Shown: positions 11,069-23,143, counted from the stretch's first letter. The stretch: 64,000 nt of DNA from Verticillium longisporum (GCA_019188255.1 JAETXT010000001.1:8494001-8558000); one strand, 5' to 3'. Numbers and translations: made by a program. The notes: generated by a model not told the origin, from the letters alone.

Positions 11069-14000
11069 TCACTTCCCCCGTGGTCGCGGACTTCCAGCCT
11101 CGGCCGACGCCAGCGTTATATCATCCCCAATCGGTATGCCCATCGCTTCCCCGATTTGCGTAAACAAGGCTTCTTCGTTCGCATCAACCCCTTCAGACCC
11201 CTGCATCGGCTCGTTCACGGGCGATGGGACCGGAGGAACGTGCCGTGGCGGGGGCAGAGCAGGCGGCGCCGCACCGTCGTTCAGAACGGGCGCTATGCTC
11301 ATCGCCTCGGGCCGGTCGTCTGGCGGCGGACCGTCGCCGGGGCTAGGCAGCTGTGGGAGGAGCGAGAATTCGTTCGGCTCAAGGTAGCGCAAGTGATCGT
11401 CGAGGGAAAGGAATGAATCGCTGTCACTCGAGCTGTCGGAAGACAGGTACGATCCAAACAGGTTTGTGTCGGTGAGCGCATCGCTGGGCGCATCCGTCAT
11501 TGTCCGGGCGATTCGGTTGTCGCTTGCTGCAACGGGTATGTTAGCCTTCATGGAAATGTGCTTGCTCACACTCTCTAGCCGCGAATGTCGATGGTCTATC
11601 TCCGCTTTAGGAACTTACCTTGGGGTGTGTCACCCGACAGAGGTAAATACATGCTCCGCGCTGCGGAGTACGTGGTTGAGAGATCGGCTACATTTCGGGT
11701 TGGTGCTGAGCTCTCAGGCATAAGCTCCCCAGACGACCCGGTATTTATTTCGCCAGGCGGTCTGCGCTGCTCCTCCAGGCGGGTGTTCGCCTCTCTTGCT
11801 CCAGAATCGTGAGGCTCAACTCTGCGCTTCCCTGATTCATCAACGTAGCCGTGGTGCTGCTCAGAAGAAGGGGCTGAGGCCTTCGCTTCCTCCAGGCCTT
11901 CTCGGCCATGGTCGAGACACAGGCCATTGGCGTCATTCATATCAACCTTTCCCCTTACACACGTAGGCATAGCGCAGCAGTGTGTCAGACAGTATCCACC
12001 AACGTGTCGGACAGGTGCGGAGCATTCTCGAACCAAGCACTTGTGGTAGATGCAGAATGGGCTTTTCAGAGTCTGGATACCACAGCCCTCTTTGGCGCAG
12101 ATAACTATTGGCCGTGAATCATGCCACACTGTTGTTTGGCTGGGCGAGACAAGCGTCTCGGTCCCTAACTCAGGGAAGTATCCTTGCTCAGGGTCGTAAG
12201 GCTGCCCACGTCGTACTGATGGGGGTGTTTCTAGCTTTCTTATGCCTCTGCCATAGCCTTCAAAAGGAGAAAATGTGAACTCATCCTCCCGGGAGGGGAA
12301 CACTGCAGGGGGGATTATGGCATCAGGCCTCTCGCCTTGATTGAAGCCTTCAATGCTGCCGGCTGAGTCTCTGCGACCCTCGGTGTTGTCAACAACGAAT
12401 AGCCACCCGTGGGCCTTTTCCATATGTTGCTTGCAGTTCGACTCGCGTTTGGATTTGTAGGGGCAGGGTGGGAATTGACACTGGAAGATGGGAGGCGCCG
12501 AGTTATGCTTGTTCTTAACGTGGCGGCTCAGTTCCTCCTCTGAGGCCCAGCCGTCCTTGTGATACTTGCAGGTTGTTTCAGGGCACTTCCAAGGACGGGG
12601 TTGGGTTTCCTTAACAGGGGCATCCGCGGTCCGCGATGGTTCACTCTCCTCATCGCCAAGCGCGCGATGTAAATGGCCTCGGAGATCCTTCCGGACATCG
12701 ATTTCGTCCCCCACAAGGGAGCGTTCGTAGTTTTCATAAGACCATTGAAACGGGCTTCCAAGAAACGGGTCTCCACCAGCTGCGGCCATCGCGTGAACCT
12801 TTTGATCATGTATAACGAGGTCCTCGTGTGAAGAGAAGCGTAACTCCTCGCAACCCGAGATGCCGCACGCAAAGGGCCTCGCGTGAAAAGCAAGATACTT
12901 GCTGATGGTGCGAATGCGGATTAGTACTGAGAAAAGCTTTGCAAGAAGAAATCTGACTCACTTGTAATTCTCCTGGTACAAGGTTGACTTGTGATTGCAT
13001 GACCCCTGACCTTCCCAAGGGCAGTGCAATAAGTCCACGGGGTCGAAAGTAGCATTTCTGTAGAGAGGGTTGTCTTTGGTGATTTCCTCTTCATGCCATG
13101 TTTCCCCGACGGAAAGAAGCTTTGTGATATTGTCAATGACCTGCTCTGACTGGGTTGGAGAGTCCCTAGAAAGTCTGGGGTAAGGCTCAGTTTGTTCCGA
13201 ATTATCGTCCTTGTGTTGGGGGTGCTGATTCTGTGCGTTGATCAAGTCTGTCGTGGGTAGGGGAGGTGGCAACATGCGCCGTTGCTCCAGATCTTGACTC
13301 AACAGGCGGGTCTCTTCAATGAGCAGATTACCATCGTCACTATGCGATGCCCGAATGTGCCTGAGGAGCTCACCCCGTGTCTTGAACCCATCTGCTCCCT
13401 GGCGATGCACACACAATCGGCAAGAGAAACTTGTATTCCCTGTTGCGGCTTGAGTTTGGCGCGATCCCTCAGGCGCCCCCATCAACGGCGTTTCTCTCCC
13501 GAGTTGCTGTTCATGAGAACTCCGAGGTCTTTGATTCAATGCTTCTGTTGCGGTGTGTCCATCAATTGTGCTAGAGCCACCTGTTCCGTGAGCAGTGGGA
13601 GGTTCTTGTCCAAAGGCTTGCGGCAAGAATGCATCGCCCGACTTGAATTCTTCGTTTGCGAGCTTCTCTGCAGTAAATCGATCTTGAGTCTTCGACATCG
13701 ATGCAACAGCTTTCAATGTTTCTCTGGCCTTGCCGCGAATGTCTATAGTGACGATCCAGTCTTCCAAGGCCAGTTTGAGTTGCGCGCCTTCGTCAGCATC
13801 GTGCGCCTGAGCTTGCAATCCCGTCTTAGAAGCACCTTGCCTAAAGTGAAATTGATGGAGGTGGTTGACGGCTCCGCTGAACCATCGCCATTTCCTACCA
13901 TTTCGGCAATCTATACAGGTTGCCAAAGGTACAATAGGCTCGACGGTGGTTTGGATGCCGACACTGGCTGGGTCGCGACAAACAAATCTCAAAAACCGTC

Positions 14001-15715
14001 TTGAGTGGTGAGTCTCAGGAAGATCGTGCCGGCTAACCATGCTCTCATCTTCTTCGTCAAATGGAGTTGACTTATCCCCTTTTTCAGCATTGTCAGGGCT
14101 TCGTCTTCTCGTGATATCTTGGACTTGACCGAAGGACTCTCCAAGGTTTTCCAAAGTACTGTCTTTATGCACTGTACTTCTTTTGGTCGGAGGTTCAGCA
14201 GCTGAGTCGCTGTCAGTAGACTCCTCTCCTGCATGGGACGAGTCCTCCTCAGACTCGGCCATGGGGGGAAGAGCTGCCAGAGATATCTCTTCTAAGTGTG
14301 CGGCCAGATGAGCGATGACTTTTAGCTTGTCCTCTGGCATCTTCTCGTGACAGAGGGGGCAGTTAATGGACTCCGAGGATACCTCAAAGTCGTGGTGTTG
14401 AGCAAGGTGATGCACCCATTCCCGGCGATTGGGAAAAGGCTTATCTCCATACGCACAAGAAATGTCATGGCAGACCCAGGGTTTCAAATCCAGGTAGAGG
14501 TGCTCCCTGTATCATGGTAAGCATTGAATTTGCAGATGTTCCCCAGCATAAGGTGACAGCATACTTCCAAGCAGAGTTGCTTCTAATAGAGACCGTCCGG
14601 CTACAGGCCATGCACTGGAAAAAAACGCCGAGTTTCGCTCCAGCTGGCAGAGGGGGAATGCGGACTGAATGGCTTTCGTTCTGGCGATATGACATTGTCG
14701 TTTCGGCATAAGCGCTCGCCGTCCGGACCGAGGAGCCTAAACCTGAATCATTGAACTTTGTACTGCCTTCTGTGCGACTGACTTGGTCAACTTCGACAAC
14801 ACTGGAGACCGCACATTGTTCAGGCTCCAGATCAGTCAAGACATTCCGCCGTCGCTCGATCTGTGTCCTTTGAAATCGGTTAAGGTTAGCCCGTGCGAGC
14901 CTGTCCACGAGCTCGCCATGTGCCTGAGGGAACCGATACGCAATCCGATCTGAGTACAGCTGGTGTGGGCTCCAGGATATCTCAACCGATGGATTGACGT
15001 GCTCCTCCGGTTGTATTTGATCTGCTGCAGGCGCCTTGATGAGGGGGTCAAGGTCGAGGAGGCAACGGACCGCGTTGGCAATGTCTTCTGTTGTATCTTC
15101 GAGCCCGTTCATTTCCTCCCCAGATGAAAAACAACTGCTGCTACTGCTGCTGCTGCTGTCATCTTTTGCATCGGGCGAGGCCCGATTGCGACGGCGTCGA
15201 TCCTCCGACAATGCCGCTGAGGCGTCCGCAGTAGTAGCTCTCAGAGATGATACGTCTACGGAAGCATCGTCTCCCAATTCGAGCCTTGGTATGAGTTCTG
15301 CTCTTGGTCAGTAGAGCCAGATCAACAGGCCGACTGTCCACCACATACCCTCTGAAACAGCCTTGCCAATGCTCACCAACAACTCAGAGATCGATCGTCG
15401 CAGCGACCGTGACTTGGCAAGGGCATCGTCGAGCTCGCCCTCGCGGACACCATACCCTGCCGCCCATAGTGTAAGAGAACCACAGCTCTTGTCCAGACGA
15501 TGGGACAGAGAGCGCGGAAGGTCTTTGCGAGATTTAACCCGTCGGAGGACTCTCCTGAATGCTCTTACCACCTCGATGCAAAGCCGGCTCGTCACGCTCT
15601 TGCAATCTGAGAAGGCGGTGCTGATGTCCCATTCGTCGACGCGCGAGAGGTCAAGGTTCTCCTTCTGTCGTGACAGAGGTTTGGCATGTCGTGTTTTCGC
15701 CTCATGCGGAGGCAT
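11069..15715 (-). CDS. Multi-finger C2H2 protein with N-terminal helical domain
   Basis: Five exons: complement(join(11069..11526,11619..12901,12962..14506,14565..15297,15349..15715)), 1461 residues with all phases closing. The N-terminal ~120 residues are helical (LWAAGYGVREGELDDALAKS, LRRSISELLVSIGKAVSE) and resemble the helical start of fungal AcuF-like C2H2 proteins and some STAND/ankyrin proteins. Near residues 345-440 are FQCMACSRTVSIRSNSAWK, then WVCHDISCAYGDKPFPNRRE and CPLCHEKMPEDKLKVIAHL, a block conserved in this fungal family. More fingers follow around residues 860-1030 (CPWEGQGSCNH, FACGISGCEELRF, WKCPETTCKYH, FQCQFPPCPYKS). After these comes an unusual Cys/His-rich stretch (see findings) and an acidic Ser/Asp-rich, Pro-rich tail. 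The function is unknown; a nuclear or nucleic-acid role is inferred from the fingers. It diverges from the DUF7580 gene 437 bp away. Confidence 0.85.
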
Positions 15716-16152
15716 GTTTCTCGTCTGAGGTGCCGCCGCCGAACGAAATTCTGTGGTTGGGAAGTGCTAAGATCTGAGTAGACATCGCGAGGCTGCCGAA
15801 GTGACCTTCAGAGTGCCTGGAAGGAGAAGCGCCCAACCGTCAGCGACCTTGAGGCAGTGCCGCGATTGATGCTGGCAAATCACAGGTCATCTCTCGATGC
15901 AGAACGGATGACCTGCAGCTGTACGCGCAACCAGCCCGAGCAGGGGTGATTCGGGCTGTGTGCTGCACTGCTGCGCAGGGGCTGTGAATGAGGGCCTCCT
16001 ACAGGGGCTGGCTAGGCACAGCCTTGACAGCCCCGGAGAAGATCAAATTCGCGGTCTACCCATACCAGCTCTCTCGTCTTATCTTTGATTCCTTCAAGCT
16101 GTCGCGATCGCAGAAAAGGCTGACTGAATCAACTGGTTAGAAATGCGACAGT
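15716..16152. promoter_or_regulatory. Bidirectional promoter between C2H2 and DUF7580 genes
   Basis: A 437-bp gap between two ATGs pointing away from each other, so the two genes probably share promoter elements. I see no clear TATA box and no repeat beyond short GGGGCTG and CAG-type motifs around 15950-16030. Confidence 0.55.
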
Positions 16153-18018
16153 ATGACCGAACTGGCAATCGGCATTGTACCACTCGTGGGCCTCGTCATC
16201 ACTTCATACAAGGCTGTCGCGAGAAACCTGAAGACGTATCGACATTATTCGAAAAAGCTCAAACGATTTCAGGTCGCGCTTTCAGTTCAACGCAGTGTCT
16301 TTGAGAACGAGTGCCACTTGTTGCTCCGACTCGTCCTGCCAAATGATGACGCGATTGACGAGATGATAGCCGATCCTGACCACGAAAGATGGGCTGATCC
16401 TGGCCTCGACGACGCGATCGCCCAATGGTTGGGCAAAAGTCTGGAAGCATACAAAGGAAGCGTGGAAGCATCATGAGGCGCTGTGCGACCTCGAAGAGCA
16501 GCTGCGAGGCTTTAACGTAGTCCATGGGCTACAGCAGAAGGTCAGTTTGTGGCATGGCCCTCTCCTGTACCTCACCATCTAAAAGTCGTCCCACAGGGAG
16601 AACGGATGAAAGATACGCTCCGGAGACTCCGTAGGGTCCAAGACGGTGTCAAAATGGTGATCAATGAGAAAAATTACATTTCAGCCCTCGACGAGTTGAA
16701 GCAATCCACAGAGGGCCTCACAGCTCTGAGGGAGCAGATCCTTGAGCTCGACAAACTCAAGACAGCTGTCCAGATCAAAACCAAGCGTCCTCCGGCAGGT
16801 GAATGGGCGAGACTATTAAGGATACGGCGAGCCTCAAAAGCTCTCCACGATGCACTGGCTGGGGCCTGGAACTGCAGCCAGGAGGGGCATATGAGGCATC
16901 TCGTCAAACTTTTCATCGAGACAGACCTGGTCGATGACGAAATTCAGATGGACATCGCCATTGTCTGCCACACGCAAGTCAGGAATACACTATACGCGAC
17001 ATTGGTCGAGCTCGAGGTACGCTCCCAAAACCTCGAATGGATCGAATCGCCCCAAATCCCGGCCATGATGCCCCCCGCTGATGGCGAAATACAACGACCC
17101 TCAAAACGACTTAAAACCATCAAGGTCACCGAGACAACTGTCACTTCATCGTCTCCTTGCCTTGGGTCAGCCAAAGGAGCTTTTCGTCGGTCTAAGAAAG
17201 CCACCTGTCGAAGCTCATGTGATCTCCGTGCCTCCAAAGACGTCTGCATGGAGTTGACCAGCAAATCGCCGCCTGCATCAGGCCAAGGCTCTTCGGCATG
17301 CCTCGGTCATCTTGATATCGAGTCAGAGGCGGGGTACCGCCATTCGTTTTACCCAGGATTTCAGCAGTCCATCTGTAGGAAAGCGAATCGGGACCCAGTC
17401 CCGATAAGTCAGGTATTTGAACCAACGGCCGCTAAGTATGTGACCATGTTGGATCGCCTCAAGCTTGCCCGGTCCCTTGTCTCAGCTGTCCTCAAGTTTC
17501 ACTCAACTCCGTGGCTGCGCGACATGTGGCAATTGCAAGATCTCTCCATCTTTCCAAGTGATAACGATGATCTGACAAGGTCGTTGAACACACTCCATGT
17601 CGGTGTGGGGTTCGCTCGGAGACACGCCCAGCGACAAGCACCTGAGTCGATGGAAGGCGTGCTATGTCCGGAAGACCTGGCCTCAGGCCAAATGGGAGAG
17701 CACGAGGAGTCTCTCTGCAGTATCGACAACAAGGCACTGTTCAGCCTTGGTGTCGCCTTGCTGCAGATCGATCGTTGGGTAAGACTAAACGTTGAGACGC
17801 CAGACGATGTCGTCGAGATCCGCAAACTGTCCAGGAGGCGCTTTGCTTTGGGGCCACAATACGGCAAAATCACCCAGAAGTGTTTGCGGTGTGATTTTGG
17901 ACACGGTGACGATCTTTCAAAACCGCGGCTGCAAGAGGCAGTTTATGGGAGCCTGGTCGGCGTTTTGGAGAAGATGATCTCGTCCTTGGACCTGAATGAC
18001 GATGAAGATGAATCATGA
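16153..18018 (+). CDS. DUF7580-family protein, frameshifted
   Basis: Exons 16153..16540 and 16597..18018 (56-nt intron, gtcagt...cacag), about 602 residues. The N-terminus (MTELAIGIVPLVGLVITSYK, then RHYSKKLKRFQVALSVQRSV) is the helical start usual for these fungal proteins. The C-terminal half has the DUF7580 pattern: LKFHSTPWLRDMWQLQDL, then IDNKALFSLGVALLQID, KCLRCDFGHGDDLSKPRLQE and AVYGSLVGVLEKMI. Frame 1 runs to a TGA near 16474, while frame 2 (WKHHEALCDLEEQLRGFN) carries coding sense into the intron and splices in phase to GERMKDTLRRL. This needs one base too many, perhaps in AAAA 16435-16438. It may be a sequence error or a real disablement. Proteins of this family are often found near NLR-like or HET genes in fungi; a molecular function is not known. 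Confidence 0.78.
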
Positions 18019-19261
18019 TGTTTTTGTGTATTGATGCCACTCTTTATTTCAAAGACTCTAAATTCAACTTTGAACCGTGAATGACTCCCCTCCGCGATTG
18101 TCTGATACCTGCTCATAAGCGAGGTTTCCAGTGTCCCCAACTTAATCTGCCGCTCTTCTTGACCACGAACCACATCTTTCACCAATGGATCGTGAGACTC
18201 GGAAGGCTTAGGCGCCGGGCACAGATTGCTCTCGGTGCAATGGATATTTCAGACTCATATTTCATAAAGTGGTTCACAACTTTGGTTCGCCTGTGATGGT
18301 CCAGCGACAGCGTGTCATTGCAGGTGCGAACTCGAGCTTTCAACCGGCCAGGCTATTCGCACCGCATCGCGGAGGGTACGCACCCCGCTCGGTACCGACT
18401 GCAAGCTCCATTGTCAAAGTGCAGTTACGCTAACGGTGAAATGGACGTAGTATTTGCGGCCAAAACAAAGTCTTTCCCAACGAGACATTTGGTAGGCTTC
18501 CGACGCCATCGTCCCATCCCTTTGAGGCCATCGACTGGGCCTGAACCCTGAATGATTCTTCCAGTGAGCGGGCTGGCTCAGACTTGACGACATAGACGCG
18601 ATGTCACGATAATTTGGAGGCGTCTAATGGCATCCACGGTCGATTTATCTCTCCCATCTAGTACTTGACGAACCGGAAGCTTCCTTTATGTTATTGTTAC
18701 CTTTTCTGTGTAGCATTACGCTGCTTAAAGACCCTGGGCAAGATGCGGCTGAAGCGTCCATGGTAGGCTGAGGGTCCAACCTTACAAATAGCCGCTGTCC
18801 GGTCCGGTGGTCAACATTCGGCTGCAACACATGATGCTCTCGTGGGTTTGTTGCCAGAATGGGACCTGTCCGCTTCGGAAGCAAGCTAGTCTCCCGAAAG
18901 TAGTTGCTCAGGGCGGAGGAAGCTCTGGCACAGCCGTGCCTAGAAACGAAAGATATCGCTACCTGACTGAATTTTTAATGGTAGCGTGAGGGGATCGTGA
19001 GTGCCACAGTCTGGATAATGGCAAATTTCAATCTAAATGGCTCCTGTCTTTGATCTCTTCCCTGCTATCTCTATCAAACTCTCTTGGCAACTAAAGAAGC
19101 GCCAATGTTTGGGGTCTCGATCAAGTGAGAGAGATCATGCCAACGGCACATTGGGATATGAAGCCTGAGGACGAAGCTATATAAACCGAGGAACCTGCTC
19201 TATCTTTCTTAATGGTGTTCAGGCTTCCAGGCTCTCGCCCTTTCAGAGTCAAGCATCCGCC
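18019..19261. other. Intergenic region upstream of the secreted-protein gene
   Basis: About 1.2 kb with no convincing coding frame. The last 90 bp form the promoter of the secreted-protein gene, with a TATA box listed separately. Confidence 0.5.
19178..19185 (+). promoter_or_regulatory. TATA box of the secreted PGGP-repeat protein
   Basis: TATATAAA lies 77 bp upstream of the ATG at 19262 and is followed by a short CT-rich leader. This spacing is usual for strongly or conditionally expressed fungal genes. Confidence 0.65.
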
Positions 19262-20020
19262 ATGCGTGTTTTCTCGCTGGCCCTGCTCGGCCTTGCGGCC
19301 TTTGGCAGTGCCGCGCCGACTCGGGTTGAGCCCCAGGCGGTGGAGGCCAGGCAATATGGACTCGGCCCTCCGACGGTGACGTTGGTTCCCGGCAAACCAT
19401 CCCTTCCAGTATTCTGGCCGGCGCCTTCGACACCTACCACCATCCTCAAGCCGGGCAAGAGAGAAGAGTCTGCCCTGATCAACGACGTCCCCGAAAGGCG
19501 CACCGAGGATATCGAGCTCAAGGCTCTTCATGATGCCTACTACGTGCTCCTGAAGCCCTACGACAAGAACAATCACCCTTCCTTCGGCGTATACCTCATC
19601 CTTCTCCATCTTGCCGACATTCTCTCCTCGAAGGGCATCACCGTTGATACATTCATCCTAGGCGAAGCCAAGACCACCTTTGGCATCTCAACAAAGCGGC
19701 AGGTCTTCACAATCGGTGGATGCCGCCCTCAGGATGTTATCGGTTTGCGAGCCACCCTGACAAGCCTGCTCATCATCTACGGCCCTCACCCCCCATACGA
19801 GATCTGGAACCTCGAGCAAGCCATCATCGCCGCCCTCATTGCCTGCGGCGAGAAGGTTGAAGCTGGGCCCATCGTTCCCGAGGTACCCATCCCAGGTGGC
19901 CCGATCAAACCTGAAGTTCCGGTGCCCGGTGGTCCTATTGTACCTGAGAATCCTGTACCTGGCGGGCCTCTTGTTCCTGAGCAGCCGGTGCCTGGTGGTC
20001 CCATCAAGCCCAGTGACTGA
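19262..20020 (+). CDS. Small secreted protein with C-terminal PGGP-type tandem repeats
   Basis: Single exon, 252 residues. A signal peptide is evident (MRVFSLALLGLAAFGSAA, cleavage probably after residue 18). The mature part starts Pro/Thr-rich and has Lys-Arg or Arg-Arg pairs (PGKR-EESA, PERR-TEDI, STKR-QVF) that could be Kex2 sites. A globular stretch of about 110 residues with two cysteines (GGCRPQD, IACGEK) follows. The last ~50 residues are four to five copies of a decapeptide of the type GGPI(V/K)PE-x-PVP. I do not recognise a family. Secretion, small size, low Cys and a Pro/Gly repeat tail would suit a cell-wall-associated protein, an adhesin-like protein or a candidate effector; this is inference only. 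A TATA box lies 77 bp upstream. Confidence 0.85.
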   Translation: MRVFSLALLGLAAFGSAAPTRVEPQAVEARQYGLGPPTVTLVPGKPSLPVFWPAPSTPTTILKPGKREESALINDVPERRTEDIELKALHDAYYVLLKPYDKNNHPSFGVYLILLHLADILSSKGITVDTFILGEAKTTFGISTKRQVFTIGGCRPQDVIGLRATLTSLLIIYGPHPPYEIWNLEQAIIAALIACGEKVEAGPIVPEVPIPGGPIKPEVPVPGGPIVPENPVPGGPLVPEQPVPGGPIKPSD

Positions 20021-23000
20021 GCAGGATCAGAGGGGCTGGAGTAAAGAGAAAGAGGGAGAGATGTTGTTGACAGACTGGGGGGAAAGTGGACAAGGTTTCC
20101 TTTGTGTTCGACTTTTTTTTCTTTCTTTCATTTGGTTTCCTTTCATACTCAAAATCAAAAGGCTTGATTGACTTGTGAACTGAGGCCCTTTCCTCGTGAT
20201 GACCTGCAACCTTGATGCCTACGGCCTCCTTAGCCCGGTCAACCGTTGAGGTTTTGTCCATGGTCTGTGACTAACGTGGTCAGCCATATGCATGTTCTCG
20301 AGCGCCCTGACGTCCTTGGGTGATACTTCTTTTCATACTTCTTTCCTCTTGTCCTGTAGGTCATCTCAATTAATAGACTTTGACGTCTCGTGTCCGGACG
20401 ACGAGGACCCGTATTGAATTTCTGCCACCACAATTCGGATTTGGGTCATACAATTCCAAGGCTTCTCAGCCGGAAGCCACTGGTCAACGGTGAACTTTGG
20501 CAGAGTCATCCTCCAAAGCTTTCAGAGGGGCACCAAGTCCCAAGGCATCAAACCACCACGCGAGCCGTCTTCCAGTCCGAGCATCGACTCACTTTCTGAT
20601 GATCACCGTCGGCCGGTCTTCTTCAAGCCTCGCTGCACGGACAGCCCCCTAACAACTTGATGCAATCCATCAACTCGCCGAGGGAGCAGCCGGTTCTCGA
20701 CGCTTGCAGACTCTGGGATGCGTCCAAGTGGCAGACCAGATCGAACAAACTCAGAGTATGACAAATCGTCAACAATTCCAAGGCAAGTTACCCCAACAAG
20801 GGCCATGTCCCTCAGTCCAGCCCTTCCAAAAGACCACAGACTGGCTTACCACGACCCCATCACCGTGACAGACTGGCCTCGTGTCTCGGGATTCGGGAAA
20901 GGGATCAGATGGCCAGCCACGGCGGCCACCCTGTCACCGAGCCATCAAGTCCGTCGAAGCCACAGGTCGGAAGCACCCGCAGCCATAGCGCCTCCCCCGG
21001 ATTCTCAGAGTTTGCGTGGCGCAAGTTTCCAAAGCACCCACCATCATGACGCCGGTCGTCGGTCGGGGGTGGGCATATCGCTCGGCCACGAGTCATCGCG
21101 AACTCAATCTTCACTCACGGGCCCTCCTCCAGCGCGAGCGCCAAGGCGAGTTTCGTGCGCCTCGACCAAACCTTCGCAAGGTGTCAGGGCCGACGGCGGT
21201 TGGTGAGCACGATTGCCCCCCTATTCGGCCTTCGATGGTGACATTTCGTGACGGTCATGGCTGCTGCAGATGCTCAAACAAGCTTTGGCGCGTGCTCGTT
21301 CGTTTCCCTTGCACATCGGCAACTCAAATCACATTGATGACTAGGTTTTACTGGGATCTCACGTTTCCCGAAAAATCGAGACAGTCATCAAAACCATCGA
21401 GGCCCTCCGACACGAGATCTATCCGGCGCCGAAGAACAGGCATGCGAGACCAACAACTAGCCTGGGACCATCAGCCGCTCCCCCGAAACCGTGCGGCCAC
21501 GCGTAAGACGCCTCTGCTGGTGGAGTAGTACGCCGAGGCAGCGAGAGCCCGCTGGGCGATGCAAACTAGCAGAGGCGCGCCGTCAGGGCCAGGCGTCCAG
21601 AGTTATCCCCATCCGCCATGGCCGGCCAGCCGAGAAGGGTCTGACGGCACGGCCAAGTGGGCGCCAGCGGCGTCAGGCTCGGGACCGTCATGGCCACCGT
21701 CTTGAACTCAAGGAGAATAGACCGACGATCCTCGGCCTCTCTCTCCTGAGAATCCCTCACAACTAGGAGTTATTTGTGGCAAGCGTCCAGCCACTTCAGG
21801 TCAGAGAGGCACCATACAGGGTGTGGCTGGGACACGGCCGCTCAGATACATGTAGATGTCAGAGGCTGACGGCCTCAGCGGATAGACAGCAACCCGAAAC
21901 TCTGGTTGTGTGGGGCTCGGAAACCGTCTATCTGGACAGATGCCTTGACGCCAAAGTTGCTTCGGGAAACAGAAAGACTGACGTCGTAGACGGCTTCTCC
22001 CCGGACGAGGTGGCGGCATCGGCTCAGCACACACAGTCCGATGTCACGCCACAGCCTGATTCCTTGATCAACTTGACTGTCATCAGCCGCCAGCGCGTGA
22101 CGATGAAAATGCAAAAGGCAGGCCCAAACATGAAGTTGATCTCAAAAGATGGTCGCCATGTCAGAAGAACGCTAGTCAGCCCATGGCTTTCTCTGAATCA
22201 ATGGCGGTTGGCACTACTGCAAGCCGTGGGAGCAGGCCAGTAGCGCGCTCGTCACACCACTCGGCGCACGAGTAACAGAGAGGGTGGAGGAGGCTCGGTT
22301 TGCAAGCATCAAGTGATGCAGAGGAGGGGCCCTTTCGCTGCTGCGGCCAGGGGAGCTTACCCGCGCGACCTCGAGCGACTGTGATCGCTGGACGAGATAG
22401 CGCGGCGCCCGCAGACGACAGCCACCCTGACGTGGCAGCACTCATGGACATGACACTACAGTACCTCCTGGCCCTCAGCTCGAAGCCACTAGTGACGACT
22501 GGTGGAGGGTTTGGCACGGCGGGCAGTGGTTCAAACGGCATGCGGCATCCTGGGGGAAGATGCTTCGCCCGGGTGCGCCTGAGCGCCGGTGCTTTCACGG
22601 AGTGGCAAATCTTGCCTGCCGACTCCGGGTTGACTGAGCATTGTCGGCAGATCGGGATGTTGGATGTCCATCGTCATCTCGGGCCAGCCACATCACCTGT
22701 CGAGCCGTTTCCCGACCAGGGTCGCCAAATCGTAGGGCCACAGAGGACGTCCCAGAGATCAAGTCTACGAGGTCCGTGGTCAGCTAAGTTTTCCAAGTCG
22801 TGGCTCGGACAGTGGAACTTTTTCTCTCAACAGCACGGTCAGCAAGTCCAGGCCCACGGAGCGGTTGGCGATCTGGTCCAGCGAGCGGCGCGGCATATCA
22901 CTAGCTCTTGGATCTCGCAATACAGAACTTATTGAAGACCACCAGAATCGCAGATCGCACGACTTGGCAGGCTCGAGAGCGGGTTTCTGCTGTCAAGGCG

Positions 23001-23031
23001 AGGACGCGAGACGGGGACCAAGCAGGCCAAC
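20021..23031. other. Gene-poor region, no confident gene
   Basis: Three kilobases with only short overlapping open frames on both strands. Some stretches have a coding flavour, for example the frame around 21350-21500 reading VSRKIETVIKTIEALRHEIY and the frame near 20915-21050, but stops and frame changes interrupt them. They could be decayed gene pieces. I recognise no transposase, reverse transcriptase or RNA gene. Confidence 0.45.
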
Positions 23032-23143
23032 CCCTGAGGACGTCCTGAGGACGCCCTGAGGACGCCCTGAGGACGCCCTGAGGACGCCCTGAGGACGCCC
23101 TGAGGACGCCCTGAGGACGCCCTGAGGACGCCCTGAGGGACGT
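23032..23143. repeat. 11-bp minisatellite, about 10 copies
   Basis: The unit CCCTGAGGACG is repeated head-to-tail about ten times with almost no divergence. The first and last copies differ slightly (TCC start, extra G in the last copy). The period of 11 is not a multiple of three, so it is not a coding repeat kept in frame. Confidence 0.95.

Noticed and set aside
22300..22935. 211-residue plus-strand ORF beside the minisatellite
   Set aside because: Composition is not coding-like and the opposite strand is equally open; no recognisable motif.
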